64,000 nt of DNA from Kaistia algarum (GCF_026343945.1 NZ_JAPKNJ010000002.1:62001-126000), one strand, 5' to 3'. Shown: positions 8,158 to 17,408, counted from the stretch's first letter. Numbers and translations are program-made. Notes: a model not told the origin generated them from the letters alone.

Positions 8158-9369
8158 TCAGGGCAGCAGTACAATCCGGCATGGCTCCCCGACTTCGGCC
8201 GCCAAAGCATGAGGTGGCCGCACGATCAGGCACCCAGCCTCCGCGAAGGTCGACAGCATGGAACTGTCCTGCCGGCTGAAGGGCGTTGCGATTCGCCGGC
8301 CCGCCTCGTCCTCGGCGAGACGCGCCCGCACATAGTCCTGGCGGCGATCATTAGCCGGCATGGCTGCGCCGAGCCGCGCTGGAACGCTGGCTTCGCAACG
8401 GGGGAGACCCAGGAGGGTCTCCAGCAACGGTTTCAGGAAGAGCAGGGCGCAGACGAGGCTCGATACCGGATTGCCGGGCAGGCCGAGGACGCGGGTCTCG
8501 CCGATCCGTCCAAATATCAGCGGCTTGCCGGGACGCATCGCAATCTTCCAGAAGCCAAGCTCCATGCCGCGCCCCGCCAGCACCTCGCGGGCGAGGTCAT
8601 GGTCGCCGACCGAGGCGCCGCCCAGCGTCACCAATATGTCGGCGCCGCTGGCGACGGCGCGGTCGACGGCCTCGGCGAATAGCTTTCGGTCGTCCGGGAC
8701 GATGCCGAGATCGATGGCCTCGCCGCCGATCTGGCGCACCAGAGCGGCGATGCCGAAGCCATTCGAGGCCACGATGCGATCGTCGGAGGCCTCCGCGCCG
8801 GGGGAGACCAGTTCGTCGCCGGTGGCGAGGATGGCAACGCGCGGCTTGCGGCAAACCTCGACCTGCGCGTGGTTCATCGCGGCGGCGAGGGCGATCTGGC
8901 GCATGCCCAGCCGCGTGCCGGCGGGCAGCATGACGTCGCCCTTGGCGAAATCGAGGCCGCGCGCGCGAATATGCTGGCGGAGCCGAACGGCCTCGCGGCT
9001 GCGGATCCGCCCGCCCTCTAGAAGCTCGACATCTTCTTGCAACAGGATGGCGTCCGCGCCGGAGGGCACCGCCGCGCCGGTGAAGATGCGCACCGCCTCG
9101 CCGGGGCCGACCGCGCCGGCGAAGGGCGTCCCGGCCGGCGCCGTGCCGATAACGCCGAGTTCGGCCCCGGCCGCCGCGACGTCGGCGGCTCGCACGGCGT
9201 AGCCGTCCATGGCCGAGACATCGGTCGGCGGCTGGGTGCGCCGTGCCGCCAGATCCTGTGCGAGCACCCGGCCGAGCGCCTCGCCCAGCGGAACGGATTC
9301 GACAGCCACAGGAACGGCGCCATCCAGAACGCGGGCCAGTGCCTCGTCGACGGGGATCAGCCCGCTCAC
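8158..9369 (-). CDS. moeA: molybdopterin molybdenumtransferase MoeA
   Basis: MoeA inserts molybdate into adenylylated molybdopterin, the last common step of molybdenum cofactor synthesis. The 403-residue length is typical. Visible family motifs are SAMDGYAVR (52-60), [12 protein letters not shown] (about 95-106), the MoCF-domain stretches LATGDELV (181-188) and [11 protein letters not shown] (249-258), and GLPGNPVSS (296-304). The ATG at 9367-9369 overlaps the moaC stop in an ATGA junction, which implies translational coupling. It is the last gene of the trp-moa operon on this strand. No other Mo-cofactor gene is present besides moaC. Confidence 0.97.
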   Translation of the reverse strand: MSGLIPVDEALARVLDGAVPVAVESVPLGEALGRVLAQDLAARRTQPPTDVSAMDGYAVRAADVAAAGAELGVIGTAPAGTPFAGAVGPGEAVRIFTGAAVPSGADAILLQEDVELLEGGRIRSREAVRLRQHIRARGLDFAKGDVMLPAGTRLGMRQIALAAAMNHAQVEVCRKPRVAILATGDELVSPGAEASDDRIVASNGFGIAALVRQIGGEAIDLGIVPDDRKLFAEAVDRAVASGADILVTLGGASVGDHDLAREVLAGRGMELGFWKIAMRPGKPLIFGRIGETRVLGLPGNPVSSLVCALLFLKPLLETLLGLPRCEASVPARLGAAMPANDRRQDYVRARLAEDEAGRRIATPFSRQDSSMLSTFAEAGCLIVRPPHALAAEVGEPCRIVLLP

Positions 9370-9848
9370 GGCTCGGCCTTCCAGATGCCCGAGCGGCCGC
9401 CGGTCTTCTCCAGGAGGCGGATCGGGCCGATGGTCATGCCGCGATCGACCGCCTTGACCATGTCGTACAGCGTCAGGCAGGCGACCGAAACGGCGGTGAG
9501 CGCTTCCATTTCGACGCCGGTGCGGTCGGCGACGCGGGTCGTGGCGCGCACGCGAAGACCCGGCAGCGCCGGGTCGGCCTCGATGTCGACCGTCACCTTG
9601 GCCAGCATAATTGGGTGGCAGAGCGGGATCAGTTCATGCGTCTTTTTCGCCGCCATGATGCCGGCGATCCGCGCCGTGGCGATCACATCGCCCTTGGCGG
9701 CGGTTCCGGAGCGGACCAGTTCCAGCGTCGCTGGCGCCATCACCACCGCGCCTTCGGCGATGGCCGTGCGCGAGGTGATCTCCTTATCGGAGACATCGAC
9801 CATATGAGCGGCGCCGGTCTCATCGAGATGGGTGAGGCGAGGGGGCAT
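9366..9848 (-). CDS. moaC: cyclic pyranopterin monophosphate synthase MoaC
   Basis: MoaC acts after MoaA to turn the GTP-derived intermediate into cyclic pyranopterin monophosphate. The protein has 160 residues, the usual size. It shows [10 protein letters not shown] (16-25), the [15 protein letters not shown] active-site region (68-82) and [10 protein letters not shown] near the C-terminus. The start shares its A with the stop of the upstream GNAT gene (TGATG), and its own stop overlaps the moeA start. The three are therefore translated as a coupled chain. Confidence 0.97.
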   Translation of the reverse strand: MPPRLTHLDETGAAHMVDVSDKEITSRTAIAEGAVVMAPATLELVRSGTAAKGDVIATARIAGIMAAKKTHELIPLCHPIMLAKVTVDIEADPALPGLRVRATTRVADRTGVEMEALTAVSVACLTLYDMVKAVDRGMTIGPIRLLEKTGGRSGIWKAEP

Positions 9849-10363
9849 CAGGCGAGTTCCTTGCGCATGAACATGCGGCGATCGAGCGGCAGGCCGGCCG
9901 CATGCTCGGCGACATGCAGGAGATGAAAGGCCGGAGTCCAGGCGTCATCGCCAACGGCCGCAAAGCCGCGCCGCGCATAGAACGGGCCATTCCAGGGCAC
10001 GTCGGCGAAAGTGGAAAGCGTCAGCGCCGACAAGCCCCGGTCTCGCGCCCGCTCCTCAAGCGCGGCGAGGATCGAGCTGCCGACGCCCCGACCGCCAAAG
10101 GCCGTGGCGACAGAAAGCTCATAGATGTGGAGCGCGTCGTCCAGAATGCCGGCCAGCGCGAAGCCGACGAGCCCATCCGTCCCGCTCGCAGCCCCGATCG
10201 CGACGCCGCTCCGCTGGATCGAGCGGATGAAGGCTTCGTCGCTGACATGGCCCTCGGCGATGGCCGACAGGCCGACCTCGCGAAACCGCGCGGCCGCGTC
10301 ACGCTCGATGGCGGGGAGGTGAATGACCTCTCGCGGCGCGACGGCTCGGATGGTGATGGTCAT
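9848..10363 (-). CDS. GNAT family N-acetyltransferase
   Basis: This 171-residue protein has a GNAT fold and would transfer an acetyl group from acetyl-CoA to an unknown amine. Motif A, the pyrophosphate-binding loop, is visible as [15 protein letters not shown] at about residues 95-109, preceded by the beta strand [11 protein letters not shown] and followed by the [21 protein letters not shown] region typical of motif B. It sits between trpC (3-base gap) and moaC (TGATG overlap), so it is embedded in the trp-moa operon. In related genomes trpC and moaC are commonly adjacent, so this looks like an insertion into a conserved operon. The substrate is unknown. Confidence 0.88.
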   Translation of the reverse strand: MTITIRAVAPREVIHLPAIERDAAARFREVGLSAIAEGHVSDEAFIRSIQRSGVAIGAASGTDGLVGFALAGILDDALHIYELSVATAFGGRGVGSSILAALEERARDRGLSALTLSTFADVPWNGPFYARRGFAAVGDDAWTPAFHLLHVAEHAAGLPLDRRMFMRKELA

Positions 10364-10366
10364 GGC

Positions 10367-11167
10367 TCAGGCAGCCTGGCGGCCGAGCAATTCCATCGTC
10401 GCGCGCGTCACGTCGTCTTGCCGCATCAGGCTCTCGCCGACGAGATAGGTGTGGATGCCGACGGCGGCGAGCCGCGCAAGGTCGGCCGGTGTCGAGATCG
10501 CGCTTTCGCCGACCAGCGTGCGCCCGGCAGGAACACGCGGCGCGAGCCGCTCGGATATCTCCAGCGAAGTGCGGAAGGTACGAAGGTCGCGGTTGTTGAT
10601 GCCGATCAGCGGCGATGACAGGCGCAGCGCACGGTCAAGCTCGGCCTCGTCATGGACCTCGATCAACACGTCCATGCCGAGTTCCATCGCCGTGCCCTCG
10701 ATTTCGGCGGCGACCGAATCCTCGATGGCGGCCATGATGATCAGCACGCAATCGGCACCGAGCGCGCGCGATTCATAGACCTGATAGGGCTCGTAGAGGA
10801 AGTCTTTGCGCAGGGCTGGCAGCTCGGTCGCCTCGCGCGCCGCGATGAGGAATTCCGGAGCACCCTGAAACCATGGCGTGTCGGTCAGCACCGAGAGGCA
10901 GGCGGCCCCGCCCGCCTGATAGGCTTCGGCGAGGCGCGGCGGATCGAAATCCGGCCGGATCAGGCCCTTGGACGGGCTCGCCTTCTTGATCTCGGCGATC
11001 AGCGCCGGCTCGCCCGCATCGATGCGGCGGCGAAGCGCGGCGAGGAAGCCGCGCGGCGGCGCGGTGTCGAGCGCGCGCGCCTTCATCTCGGTCGGACGGA
11101 CCCGCTCCTTGGCGAGCTCGATTTCCTCGCGCTTGGTCACTTCGATTTTCGCCAGAATGTCGCTCAT
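10367..11167 (-). CDS. trpC: indole-3-glycerol phosphate synthase
   Basis: TrpC closes the indole ring from carboxyphenylaminodeoxyribulose phosphate, the fourth step after chorismate. The start at 11167 gives 266 residues, normal for the monofunctional enzyme, beginning [16 protein letters not shown]. The frame is open further upstream but would overlap trpD. The active-site stretch [12 protein letters not shown] lies at 57-68, followed by [28 protein letters not shown] and VGESLMR, all family hallmarks. It is separate from TrpF, as expected in this group. It lies four bases after the trpD stop. Confidence 0.97.
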   Translation of the reverse strand: MSDILAKIEVTKREEIELAKERVRPTEMKARALDTAPPRGFLAALRRRIDAGEPALIAEIKKASPSKGLIRPDFDPPRLAEAYQAGGAACLSVLTDTPWFQGAPEFLIAAREATELPALRKDFLYEPYQVYESRALGADCVLIIMAAIEDSVAAEIEGTAMELGMDVLIEVHDEAELDRALRLSSPLIGINNRDLRTFRTSLEISERLAPRVPAGRTLVGESAISTPADLARLAAVGIHTYLVGESLMRQDDVTRATMELLGRQAA

Positions 11168-11171
11168 CGTC

Positions 11172-12185
11172 CTATCCGTTGGTGATCGCGATAAGCCGGT
11201 CCAGCCGGTCATGAGCGTGGCCCTCGTCGATCGAGGTCGCGGCCAGCGCCACGCCTTCCTTGAGCGAGGCGGCATTGCCGGCGACGACAAGCGTTGCTGC
11301 GGCGTTCAGGAGGACCGTGTCGCGATAGGCGCTGCGCGCGCCGTTGAGGAGCGCTCGAAGCGCGGCGGCATTGTGAACCGCGTCGCCGCCCCTGATCGCT
11401 TCCAGCGGCGAGACGGGGAGACCGACATCGCCGGGCTCGATGACGAAGGTCTCGACCTTGCCGTCCTTCAGCGCGGCGACATGGGTCGGGCCGGCGACGG
11501 ATATCTCGTCGACGCCGCCCGCGCCATGGACGATCCAGGCGCGTTCCGATCCGAGCGCGGCAAGCACGTGGGCGAGCGGCTCCAGCCATTCCGGCGCGAA
11601 GACGCCGACGAGCTGGCGCTTGACACCGGCCGGGTTGGAGAGCGGCCCAAGCAGGTTGAAGATGGTGCGCGTGCCAAGTTCCACCCGCGCCGGCCCGACA
11701 AACTTCATCGCCGAATGATGCGCCGGGGCGAACATGAAGCCGATACCGGCCTCGCGGATCGCCTTCGAGATTGTCGCCGGGGGCACGTCGACATTGACGC
11801 CGAGCGCCATCAGTACGTCGGCGGCGCCCGATTTCGACGAGAGGGCTCGGTTGCCATGCTTGGCGACCGGCACGCCGGCGCCGGCCACGACAAAGGCCGA
11901 AGCTGTGGAGATGTTGAAGGTGTGCGAGCCGTCGCCGCCGGTACCCACCACGTCGATGGCGCCTTCCGGCGCATCGACCGGCAGCATCTTCGCCCGCATG
12001 GTCGCGACCGCGCCGGCGATCTCGTCGACCGTCTCGCCGCGCACGCGCAGCGCCATCAGGAAGCCGCCGATCTGCGCCGGCGTTGCCTCGCCGGACATGA
12101 TGATCGCGAAGGCCTCCTCGGCCTCCTGCCGGTCGAGGGGTCGTCCGCCCGCGACCTTGGCGATGTAGGTTTTCAATTCCGACAT
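11172..12185 (-). CDS. trpD: anthranilate phosphoribosyltransferase
   Basis: TrpD transfers phosphoribose from PRPP to anthranilate. The start at 12185 gives [10 protein letters not shown] and 337 residues, the usual length; a longer reading frame to 12215 is rejected because it would only extend into the short gap after trpG. The PRPP-binding [11 protein letters not shown] motif begins at residue 81. The [28 protein letters not shown] and [13 protein letters not shown] motifs follow. It lies between trpG and trpC with gaps of only a few bases, so cotranscription is almost certain. Confidence 0.97.
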   Translation of the reverse strand: MSELKTYIAKVAGGRPLDRQEAEEAFAIIMSGEATPAQIGGFLMALRVRGETVDEIAGAVATMRAKMLPVDAPEGAIDVVGTGGDGSHTFNISTASAFVVAGAGVPVAKHGNRALSSKSGAADVLMALGVNVDVPPATISKAIREAGIGFMFAPAHHSAMKFVGPARVELGTRTIFNLLGPLSNPAGVKRQLVGVFAPEWLEPLAHVLAALGSERAWIVHGAGGVDEISVAGPTHVAALKDGKVETFVIEPGDVGLPVSPLEAIRGGDAVHNAAALRALLNGARSAYRDTVLLNAAATLVVAGNAASLKEGVALAATSIDEGHAHDRLDRLIAITNG

Positions 12186-12192
12186 CGCCGCC

Positions 12193-12804
12193 TCACGCGA
12201 CCGACAGCGCGGCACGGTGGCGCTGGTTCCACTCCGCGGCGATATCGAGGAAGTTCTTCAGCATCAGGTGACCATGCTCCGAGGCGATGCTCTCGGGATG
12301 AAACTGCACCCCGTGCATCGGCAGCGTCTTGTGCATGGCGCCCATCACGACGCCGTCCTCGGATTCGGCCGTGATCTCCAGCACGTCGGGCATCGTCTCG
12401 CGGCGAACCTGCAACGAGTGATAGCGCGTTGCCTGGAACGGGCCGTTGATGCCGCGAAAGACGCTGCGGCCGGTATGGCGGATGGTGGAGATCTTGCCGT
12501 GCATCTGGCTTGGCGCGCGCACGACATCGCCACCCATCGCCTGGCCGATGGCCTGATGGCCGAGGCAGACACCGAAGATCGGGATCGTCGATCCGGCTCG
12601 CTCGATCAGGTCGAGACAGATGCCGGCCTCGTTCGGCGTACAGGGGCCCGGGGAGAGCACGATGCCCTCGGGGTCCATCTCCATCACCTCGTCGACACTG
12701 ATCTTGTCATTGCGGCGCACGATCAGCTCGGCGCCCAGTTCGCCGAGATAATGGACGAGGTTGTAGGTGAAGCTGTCGTAATTATCGATGACGAGAAAGG
12801 CCAT
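12193..12804 (-). CDS. trpG: anthranilate synthase glutamine amidotransferase component
   Basis: TrpG supplies ammonia from glutamine to TrpE. The start [15 protein letters not shown] at 12804 gives 203 residues. The class I amidotransferase triad is visible: C80 in FGVCLGHQ, and H169 and E171 in GVQFHPES. It is not fused to trpE, unlike the TrpEG fusion found in rhizobia such as Sinorhizobium. It starts 23 bases after the trpE stop. In some bacteria TrpG also serves folate synthesis (PabA); no pabB is in the window, so a dual role is neither supported nor excluded. Confidence 0.96.
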   Translation of the reverse strand: MAFLVIDNYDSFTYNLVHYLGELGAELIVRRNDKISVDEVMEMDPEGIVLSPGPCTPNEAGICLDLIERAGSTIPIFGVCLGHQAIGQAMGGDVVRAPSQMHGKISTIRHTGRSVFRGINGPFQATRYHSLQVRRETMPDVLEITAESEDGVVMGAMHKTLPMHGVQFHPESIASEHGHLMLKNFLDIAAEWNQRHRAALSVA

Positions 12805-12827
12805 GATCGTTCCCCTTGCCCTGCCGA

Positions 12828-14339
12828 TCATTGCCCCCGCCCGGCCTGGGAAGCGAACTTTACCGCTTCCTCGGCCGCACGGAAGAGGGCGCGTGCCTTG
12901 GCGATGCATTCCTGATGCTCGCTCTCGGGTATCGAGTCGGCGACGATGCCCGCGCCTGCCTGCGCATACATCTTGCCGTCCTTGACGATCGAGGTTCGCA
13001 GAACGATGCAGGTGTCCATCGCGCCATCGGCTGAGAAATAGCCGACGCAGCCCGCATAGATGCCGCGCTTGTGGGTTTCGAGCTCGTCGATGATCTCCAT
13101 CGCGCGCACTTTCGGCGCGCCCGATACCGTGCCGGCGGGGAAGCCGGCCGCCAGCGCGTCGAGCATATCGTGAGGCGATGCGAGCCGCCCGACGACGTTC
13201 GACACGATGTGCATGACCTGGCTGTAATATTCGAGGAAGAACCGGTCGGTGACCTTCACGGTGCCGATTTCGGCGACACGGCCGACATCGTTGCGGCCAA
13301 GGTCGAGCAGCATCAAATGCTCGGCCAGTTCCTTCGGATCGGCGAGCAGTTCGGCCGCAAGCTCCGCGTCGCGCTCGGGCGTCTCGCCGCGCCGCCTGGT
13401 GCCGGCGATCGGGCGGATGGTGACCTCGCCGTCGCGCAGACGCACGAGGATTTCGGGGCTCGATCCGGCCACGGCGAAGGTGCCGAAATCGAGATAATAG
13501 AGGAAGGGCGACGGGTTGGTCCGCCTCAGCGCGCGGTAGAGCGCAAAGGGCGGCAGGGTGAAGGGCGCCTCGAAGCGCTGCGACAGCACCACCTGGAAAA
13601 TATCGCCGGCGGCGATGTACTCCTTGGCGCGCGCCACCATCTCCAGATAGCGCTCATGCGGCGTGTTCGAGACCACGGGAACGTCGAGATCCACATCCTG
13701 CGGCTCGGATCCCCGGTGGAGCGGGCCTTCCAGCGTCTCCACTACCTGCGTCAGCCTTTCGACCGCGCGGGCATGGGCGATGTCGGCGCCGACGCCCGGC
13801 TCTGGCCGGATTGGCGTCACGATCGTGATCTCGTCCTTGACCGCGTCGAAGATGACCATGACGGTCGGGCGCAGCATGATGGCGTCCGGCAGGCCGAGCG
13901 CGTCCGGATTGGGCTCACCCAGTTCCTCCATCTGGCGGACCATGTCGTAGCCGAGATAGCCGAAGATGCCGGCCGACATCGGCGGCAGGGCTGCGGGAAG
14001 ATCGATGTGCGATTCGGCGATCAGCGCGCGCAGCGCATCGAGCGAGCCGCCGTGCATGGGCTGGAAATGATCGCCGGACTGCGGCGAGCGGTTGACCTCG
14101 GCCCGGGCGCCGATGGCACGGAAGATGAGGTCGGGCTCGATGCCAATCATCGAATATCGGCCGCGAACGGCCCCGCCTTCGACCGATTCAAGCAGGAAGC
14201 AATTGGCCCGGCCGGCCGAGAGCTTCAGCATGGCGGAGACGGGGGTCTCGAGGTCGGCGACCATCCGCGTCCAGGCGACCTGCGGCTCTCCACTCTGATA
14301 GCGGCGCGTGATCGTCTCAAGCGACGGCTCGATCAACAT
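12828..14339 (-). CDS. trpE: anthranilate synthase component I
   Basis: TrpE makes anthranilate from chorismate, the committed step to tryptophan. It has 503 residues. The tryptophan-binding LLES motif is at 49-52, which points to feedback inhibition. The C-terminal chorismate-binding domain has PSPFLYYLDFG, IRPIAGTRRRGETPERD, LLDLGRNDVGRVAEIG, FPAGTVSGAPKVRAMEII and AQAGAGIVADSIPESEHQE. This matches TrpE rather than PabB. No Shine-Dalgarno box stands out before the ATG. I looked for a Trp-rich leader peptide in the 238 bases upstream and found none, so attenuation of the classic type is not supported here. Confidence 0.96.
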   Translation of the reverse strand: MLIEPSLETITRRYQSGEPQVAWTRMVADLETPVSAMLKLSAGRANCFLLESVEGGAVRGRYSMIGIEPDLIFRAIGARAEVNRSPQSGDHFQPMHGGSLDALRALIAESHIDLPAALPPMSAGIFGYLGYDMVRQMEELGEPNPDALGLPDAIMLRPTVMVIFDAVKDEITIVTPIRPEPGVGADIAHARAVERLTQVVETLEGPLHRGSEPQDVDLDVPVVSNTPHERYLEMVARAKEYIAAGDIFQVVLSQRFEAPFTLPPFALYRALRRTNPSPFLYYLDFGTFAVAGSSPEILVRLRDGEVTIRPIAGTRRRGETPERDAELAAELLADPKELAEHLMLLDLGRNDVGRVAEIGTVKVTDRFFLEYYSQVMHIVSNVVGRLASPHDMLDALAAGFPAGTVSGAPKVRAMEIIDELETHKRGIYAGCVGYFSADGAMDTCIVLRTSIVKDGKMYAQAGAGIVADSIPESEHQECIAKARALFRAAEEAVKFASQAGRGQ

Positions 14340-14410
14340 GATGTCAGTCCATTTTTCAGGAGGGCACCAAGGGCCCTTGCGGAACGGCGAAGCGGGTGTG
14401 CGAGATCGTC

Positions 14411-14429
14411 ATCCCGGCTGGGCCGGGAT
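14411..14429. repeat. palindromic element, ATCCCGGC-TGG-GCCGGGAT
   Basis: Two perfect 8-base arms flank a 3-base loop in the gap between ppiD and trpE. The consensus resembles the GTCATCCCGGC-type palindromes scattered between genes in many alphaproteobacteria, but no second copy was noticed in this window. It has no T-run on either side. Confidence 0.4.
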
Positions 14430-14502
14430 CGGCGATCAACGCCATCGCCAGAGATCGCGGCGAGCGTGGGCGCCCGCCTCTGCCGCGGCCGCAACAAACC
14501 GT

Positions 14503-14520
14503 GCCGCCCGGAGCGGGCGG
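14503..14520 (-). terminator. possible hairpin terminator after ppiD
   Basis: CCGCCCG and CGGGCGG (from about 14504) pair around a three-base loop. Reading on the minus strand the stem is followed by cacggtttgtt, only weakly T-rich. It lies just after the ppiD stop codon and before trpE. It may reduce read-through from ppiD into trp. Confidence 0.4.
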
Positions 14521-14577
14521 GCGGCAGGGAATATCTCCTGCTCACGGTTCTTCGTCATCACGGGCTCTATGCCTTCC

Positions 14578-16467
14578 TCAGCTGGCGCCGATCACGCGCT
14601 GCAGCGTCGACTGATTTATGGTCGCTCCGAGCGTGTTCTGCAACTCGTTCACATATTGCTGCAGCAGATCGTTCTGGATCGCCTCGGCAAGCTGCTTCTC
14701 GACGGGGGCCTGCTCCGCATTGCCGGCGACATAGGGCGTCTCGGTCACGTCGTCGACCTTGAGCACGATCTGCTCGCCGTCCTTGACGCCGGCCGCTGTG
14801 GCGACATGGCCCTTGGGTCCGGCGAAGGCTGCCTTCAGCGCGTCGCTGGAGAAGTCGGCGGGCGGCTTCGATCCGCGCGTCTGGCCGCTATCGGTTTCGA
14901 CCGTCAGCGACAGGGCTGCGGCAGCCTCGTCGAGCGTCTGCCCCTTGGCTACCTGGTCGGAGACTTCCTTGGCCTTGGCGAGCAGGCGGTCCTCGGTCGT
15001 CGCCGCGCGCCACGCGTCGATCACCTTCTGCCGAACCTCGTCCAACGGACGGTCATGCGCCGGGTTGATCGAATTGATCTGGTACCAGACGGAGCCGTTA
15101 TCGGCCGTCGTCACGGCGGCGTTGTCGATGCCGACATCGCTTTCGAAGGCGGCCTTGAGCAGAGCATCCTTCGCCGGAATGTCGGCGACGGGCTTGCCTT
15201 CCGCATCATTGCCGCTGGCATCGACGGCGATCTTGGCGACCTTGAGCTTGTTCTTGGTGGCGATCTCGTCCAGCGTTGCGCCGCCGGCCTTGGCATCCTC
15301 GATCGCGTCGCGCAGCACGCTGAGATCGCTCTTGGCGGCGGAGAGCGCGAGGTCGGCCTTGATCTCGTCCTTTACCGCGTCGAACGGCTTGACCTGCTCC
15401 GGCATCACATCGCCGACATGGACGATGACCGGGCCGAAGGAACCGATGATGACGTCCGTCGAACTGTTCGCAGGCGCGGCAAAGGCCGCATCGGCAACCT
15501 TCGGTTCAATGAGCTTGTCCTTGGTCACGACGCCAAGATCCGTATCCGCGAGCTTGCGGCCCGAACCTTCGACGATGCTCTCGAAGGTCGCTCCGCCCTT
15601 GAGGCTCGCCTCGGCGGCGCGCGCCGTGCTCTCGTCGGTGAATGTGAGCTGGTAGACCTGACGGGTCTCCGGCGTCGTGAAGCGGGCCTTGTCGGCGTCA
15701 TACGCCTTCTGAGCGTCGGCATCGGTGATCGCCGCCGGGTCGACGATATCCACGGCGTCCATCTTCACATAGGCGATGTCGCGCAGTTCCGGCGCGCGCC
15801 AATCCGCCTTGTGGTCGTTGTAATAGGCGGTCAGTTCGTCGGCGTTGGGTTGCCCGACATCAGGGATCGCCGAGCTGGGTATTACGATGTAGCGGATCGT
15901 CCGGGCCTCGGTCTGGTAGTTATGGAGCGCCGCCGCGAGCGCTGCCGGCACGGTCGCGCCGCCCGAAAGCGAGGCTGCGAGCTGGCGCCGCTTCTCGGAC
16001 GCCTCGCGCTCCATGACGTAGTCATCCTCCGTCATGCCGCGCTGGCGCAGGCGCTGGACGAAGACCGCGCGGTCGAACGCACCGCCTGGTCCCTTGAAGG
16101 CGGGATCGTCCGCGATTTCCTTGACGAGCGTATCCTGTGAGACGCCCAGAGCGAGCGTGGATGCCTGATCGTCGAGCGCTGCCTGCGCCACGAGCCGCGC
16201 CAGCACCTGGTTCGGCAGGCCGAACGCCTTGGCCTGGTCCGGCGTGATCTGCTGGCCCATTTGCTGGCTCAGATTATCAATCTGTCCGCGATAGGCACGG
16301 TCGAAGTCGATGGTCGATATCTCGGTTCCACCAACCTGAGCGACGGTATTGGTGTTGATGCCCGAAAGCGCCCCGGCAATGCCCCAGATGGCAAAGGAGA
16401 CAATCAGAATGCCGATCAGGATCTGCGCCACCCAGCCGGAGGCATATCTGCGCATGGTTTCGAGCAT
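14578..16467 (-). CDS. ppiD: membrane-anchored peptidyl-prolyl isomerase, PpiD/SurA-like
   Basis: This 629-residue protein is a periplasmic folding helper tethered to the inner membrane. A single transmembrane helix (about 12-34, WVAQILIGILIVSFAIWG) follows a short basic N-terminus, the PpiD layout. The N-terminal chaperone region (about 35-250) contains the repeated Gln-rich helices and DDYVMEREASEKRRQLA. A parvulin-type domain follows at about 250-380, and a long Ala/Asp/Lys-rich C-terminal region may hold a second degenerate parvulin domain. It is transcribed towards trpE and lies 238 bases upstream of it. The divergent neighbour is a toxin-antitoxin pair. In related genomes the same gene sits between tpiA/secG and trp genes, which supports the assignment. 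Confidence 0.9.
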   Translation of the reverse strand: MLETMRRYASGWVAQILIGILIVSFAIWGIAGALSGINTNTVAQVGGTEISTIDFDRAYRGQIDNLSQQMGQQITPDQAKAFGLPNQVLARLVAQAALDDQASTLALGVSQDTLVKEIADDPAFKGPGGAFDRAVFVQRLRQRGMTEDDYVMEREASEKRRQLAASLSGGATVPAALAAALHNYQTEARTIRYIVIPSSAIPDVGQPNADELTAYYNDHKADWRAPELRDIAYVKMDAVDIVDPAAITDADAQKAYDADKARFTTPETRQVYQLTFTDESTARAAEASLKGGATFESIVEGSGRKLADTDLGVVTKDKLIEPKVADAAFAAPANSSTDVIIGSFGPVIVHVGDVMPEQVKPFDAVKDEIKADLALSAAKSDLSVLRDAIEDAKAGGATLDEIATKNKLKVAKIAVDASGNDAEGKPVADIPAKDALLKAAFESDVGIDNAAVTTADNGSVWYQINSINPAHDRPLDEVRQKVIDAWRAATTEDRLLAKAKEVSDQVAKGQTLDEAAAALSLTVETDSGQTRGSKPPADFSSDALKAAFAGPKGHVATAAGVKDGEQIVLKVDDVTETPYVAGNAEQAPVEKQLAEAIQNDLLQQYVNELQNTLGATINQSTLQRVIGAS

Positions 16468-16613
16468 CGGTGTTCTCTTGTCTCTCTTCTTCTTGCTTCT
16501 CGGTCCGAGCCGCGAGCGCCGCTCGAAAGGATAGTGGCCATAACGGCCGGCCCTCGTTTGGGCGCGCGATCATAGAAAGGTCGGTCCGGCGGAGCAAGAC
16601 GAGATGGCGAAGC

Positions 16614-16642
16614 TTGAAAAAACGTAAGGTACGACTTAGTCT
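16614..16642 (+). promoter_or_regulatory. candidate promoter of the Phd-PIN pair
   Basis: TTGAAA at 16614-16619 and TAGTCT at 16637-16642 are separated by exactly 17 bases and resemble -35 and -10 boxes. The -10 overlaps the palindromic region at 16637-16658, as expected for a promoter repressed by its own antitoxin. Confidence 0.5.
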
Positions 16643-16658
16643 AGTCAGACCAGACTAG
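16637..16658. promoter_or_regulatory. candidate autoregulatory operator (overlapping palindromes)
   Basis: Two overlapping inverted repeats occur here: TAGTCT (16637-16642) with AGACTA (16652-16657), and CTAGTC (16641-16646) with GACTAG (16653-16658). They lie between the -10 and the antitoxin ribosome-binding site. Phd/YefM antitoxins typically bind such palindromes and repress their operon. Binding here is inferred. Confidence 0.5.
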
Positions 16659-16669
16659 AGGACGGCGCG

Positions 16670-16933
16670 ATGGCTCAGGTCAATATGTTGGACGCGAAGA
16701 CGCATCTTTCCCGCCTCGTCGATGCCATTGAGCGCGGGGAAGAGACGGAGGTCATCATTGCCCGCAACGGAAAGCCGGCGGCGCGTCTCGTGCCGATCGA
16801 GACGAAGCCCGACGTGAGCAAGCGGCTTGGCCTGCTAGCAGGCAAATATCCCGATATGTCCCTCGAAGAATTCAATGAGCACGATGCGGAGATTGAGGCG
16901 CTGTTCAAGGGGAAGGACGATGAAGGATGGTAG
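16670..16933 (+). CDS. type II antitoxin, Phd/YefM family
   Basis: This 87-residue protein has the Phd/YefM layout. The N-terminal DNA-binding fold reads MLDAKTHLSRLVDAIERGEE and then EVIIARNGKPAARLVPI. A disordered, acidic C-terminal tail rich in Asp and Glu would wrap the toxin. AGAGGA lies seven bases before the ATG. The downstream gene encodes a PIN-domain RNase, so this is the antitoxin of a VapBC-like pair with a Phd-type antitoxin. The palindromes upstream suggest autorepression. It is flanked by housekeeping genes (ppiD and tpiA), so the pair looks inserted into a conserved region. Confidence 0.92.
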   Translation: MAQVNMLDAKTHLSRLVDAIERGEETEVIIARNGKPAARLVPIETKPDVSKRLGLLAGKYPDMSLEEFNEHDAEIEALFKGKDDEGW

Positions 16934-16943
16934 GTGGAAGGAC

Positions 16944-17003
16944 ATGCGGCGGCGAAAGATGGTCGCGATAGCTCGACCTCACCTGGTGGAGCGACGCGCC
17001 TGA
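16944..17003 (+). CDS. possible 19-codon leader ORF coupled to the PIN toxin
   Basis: In the 69 bases between antitoxin and toxin a short frame runs from ATG 16944 to TGA 17001-17003, with GGAAGG directly upstream. Its stop overlaps the toxin ATG as TGATG. The peptide would be very basic (MRRRKMVAIARPH...). It could serve to carry ribosomes to the toxin start, which has a poor ribosome-binding site of its own. It may also be chance. No homologue is known to me. Confidence 0.3.
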   Translation: MRRRKMVAIARPHLVERRA

Positions 17004-17392
17004 TGTTCGTACTGCTCGATACTCATATTGCAATCTGGAGTCTTTTGGACTCCCCCAGATTATCGGTCCCAGCCCGGGAAATTATCCGGAACGCTGAGAA
17101 TACAATCCATGTTTCCGCAGCGACCCTGTGGGAAATTGCGATCAAATATGCTCTGGGGCGCAAGACAGCGCCGCCAATTCCGGCCGCCGAGGCGTCGCGC
17201 GCATTTCACGAGGCCGGCTTTCGGTTCGTCGACGTTACTGCCGCTCATGCGCTGACCGTCGAATCGCTGCCGTCCCTCCATGGCGACCCCTTTGACCGGC
17301 TGCTCATCGCTCAGGCGCTTACCGAACCGCTGCGCCTCTTGACTCACGACCGGCAGGTGGCCGCATACAGCGATACCGTTCTTCTCGTCTGA
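17003..17392 (+). CDS. type II toxin, PIN-domain ribonuclease
   Basis: This 129-residue PIN protein would cut RNA unless held by the antitoxin encoded upstream. Acidic metal-binding residues are in place: D6 in [10 protein letters not shown]44 in [10 protein letters not shown]98 in [13 protein letters not shown] and D116 in LLTHDRQV. The THIAIW and [12 protein letters not shown] variants are typical of the group usually paired with Phd/YefM antitoxins. The start at 17003 is chosen because it begins directly at the first PIN strand; a GTG at 16934 would add 23 residues without family similarity. It is followed by tpiA after 16 bases. Confidence 0.9.
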   Translation: MFVLLDTHIAIWSLLDSPRLSVPAREIIRNAENTIHVSAATLWEIAIKYALGRKTAPPIPAAEASRAFHEAGFRFVDVTAAHALTVESLPSLHGDPFDRLLIAQALTEPLRLLTHDRQVAAYSDTVLLV

Positions 17393-17408
17393 ACATCAGG
17401 ATCCATCC

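Noticed and set aside
13071..14762. 563-codon open frame on the plus strand
   Set aside because: It is antisense to trpE, has low-complexity Arg/Asp/His-rich translation and no recognisable domain.
14308..16140. 610-codon open frame on the plus strand
   Set aside because: It lies opposite the well-supported ppiD gene. High GC leaves long antisense frames open, and the translation shows no family features.
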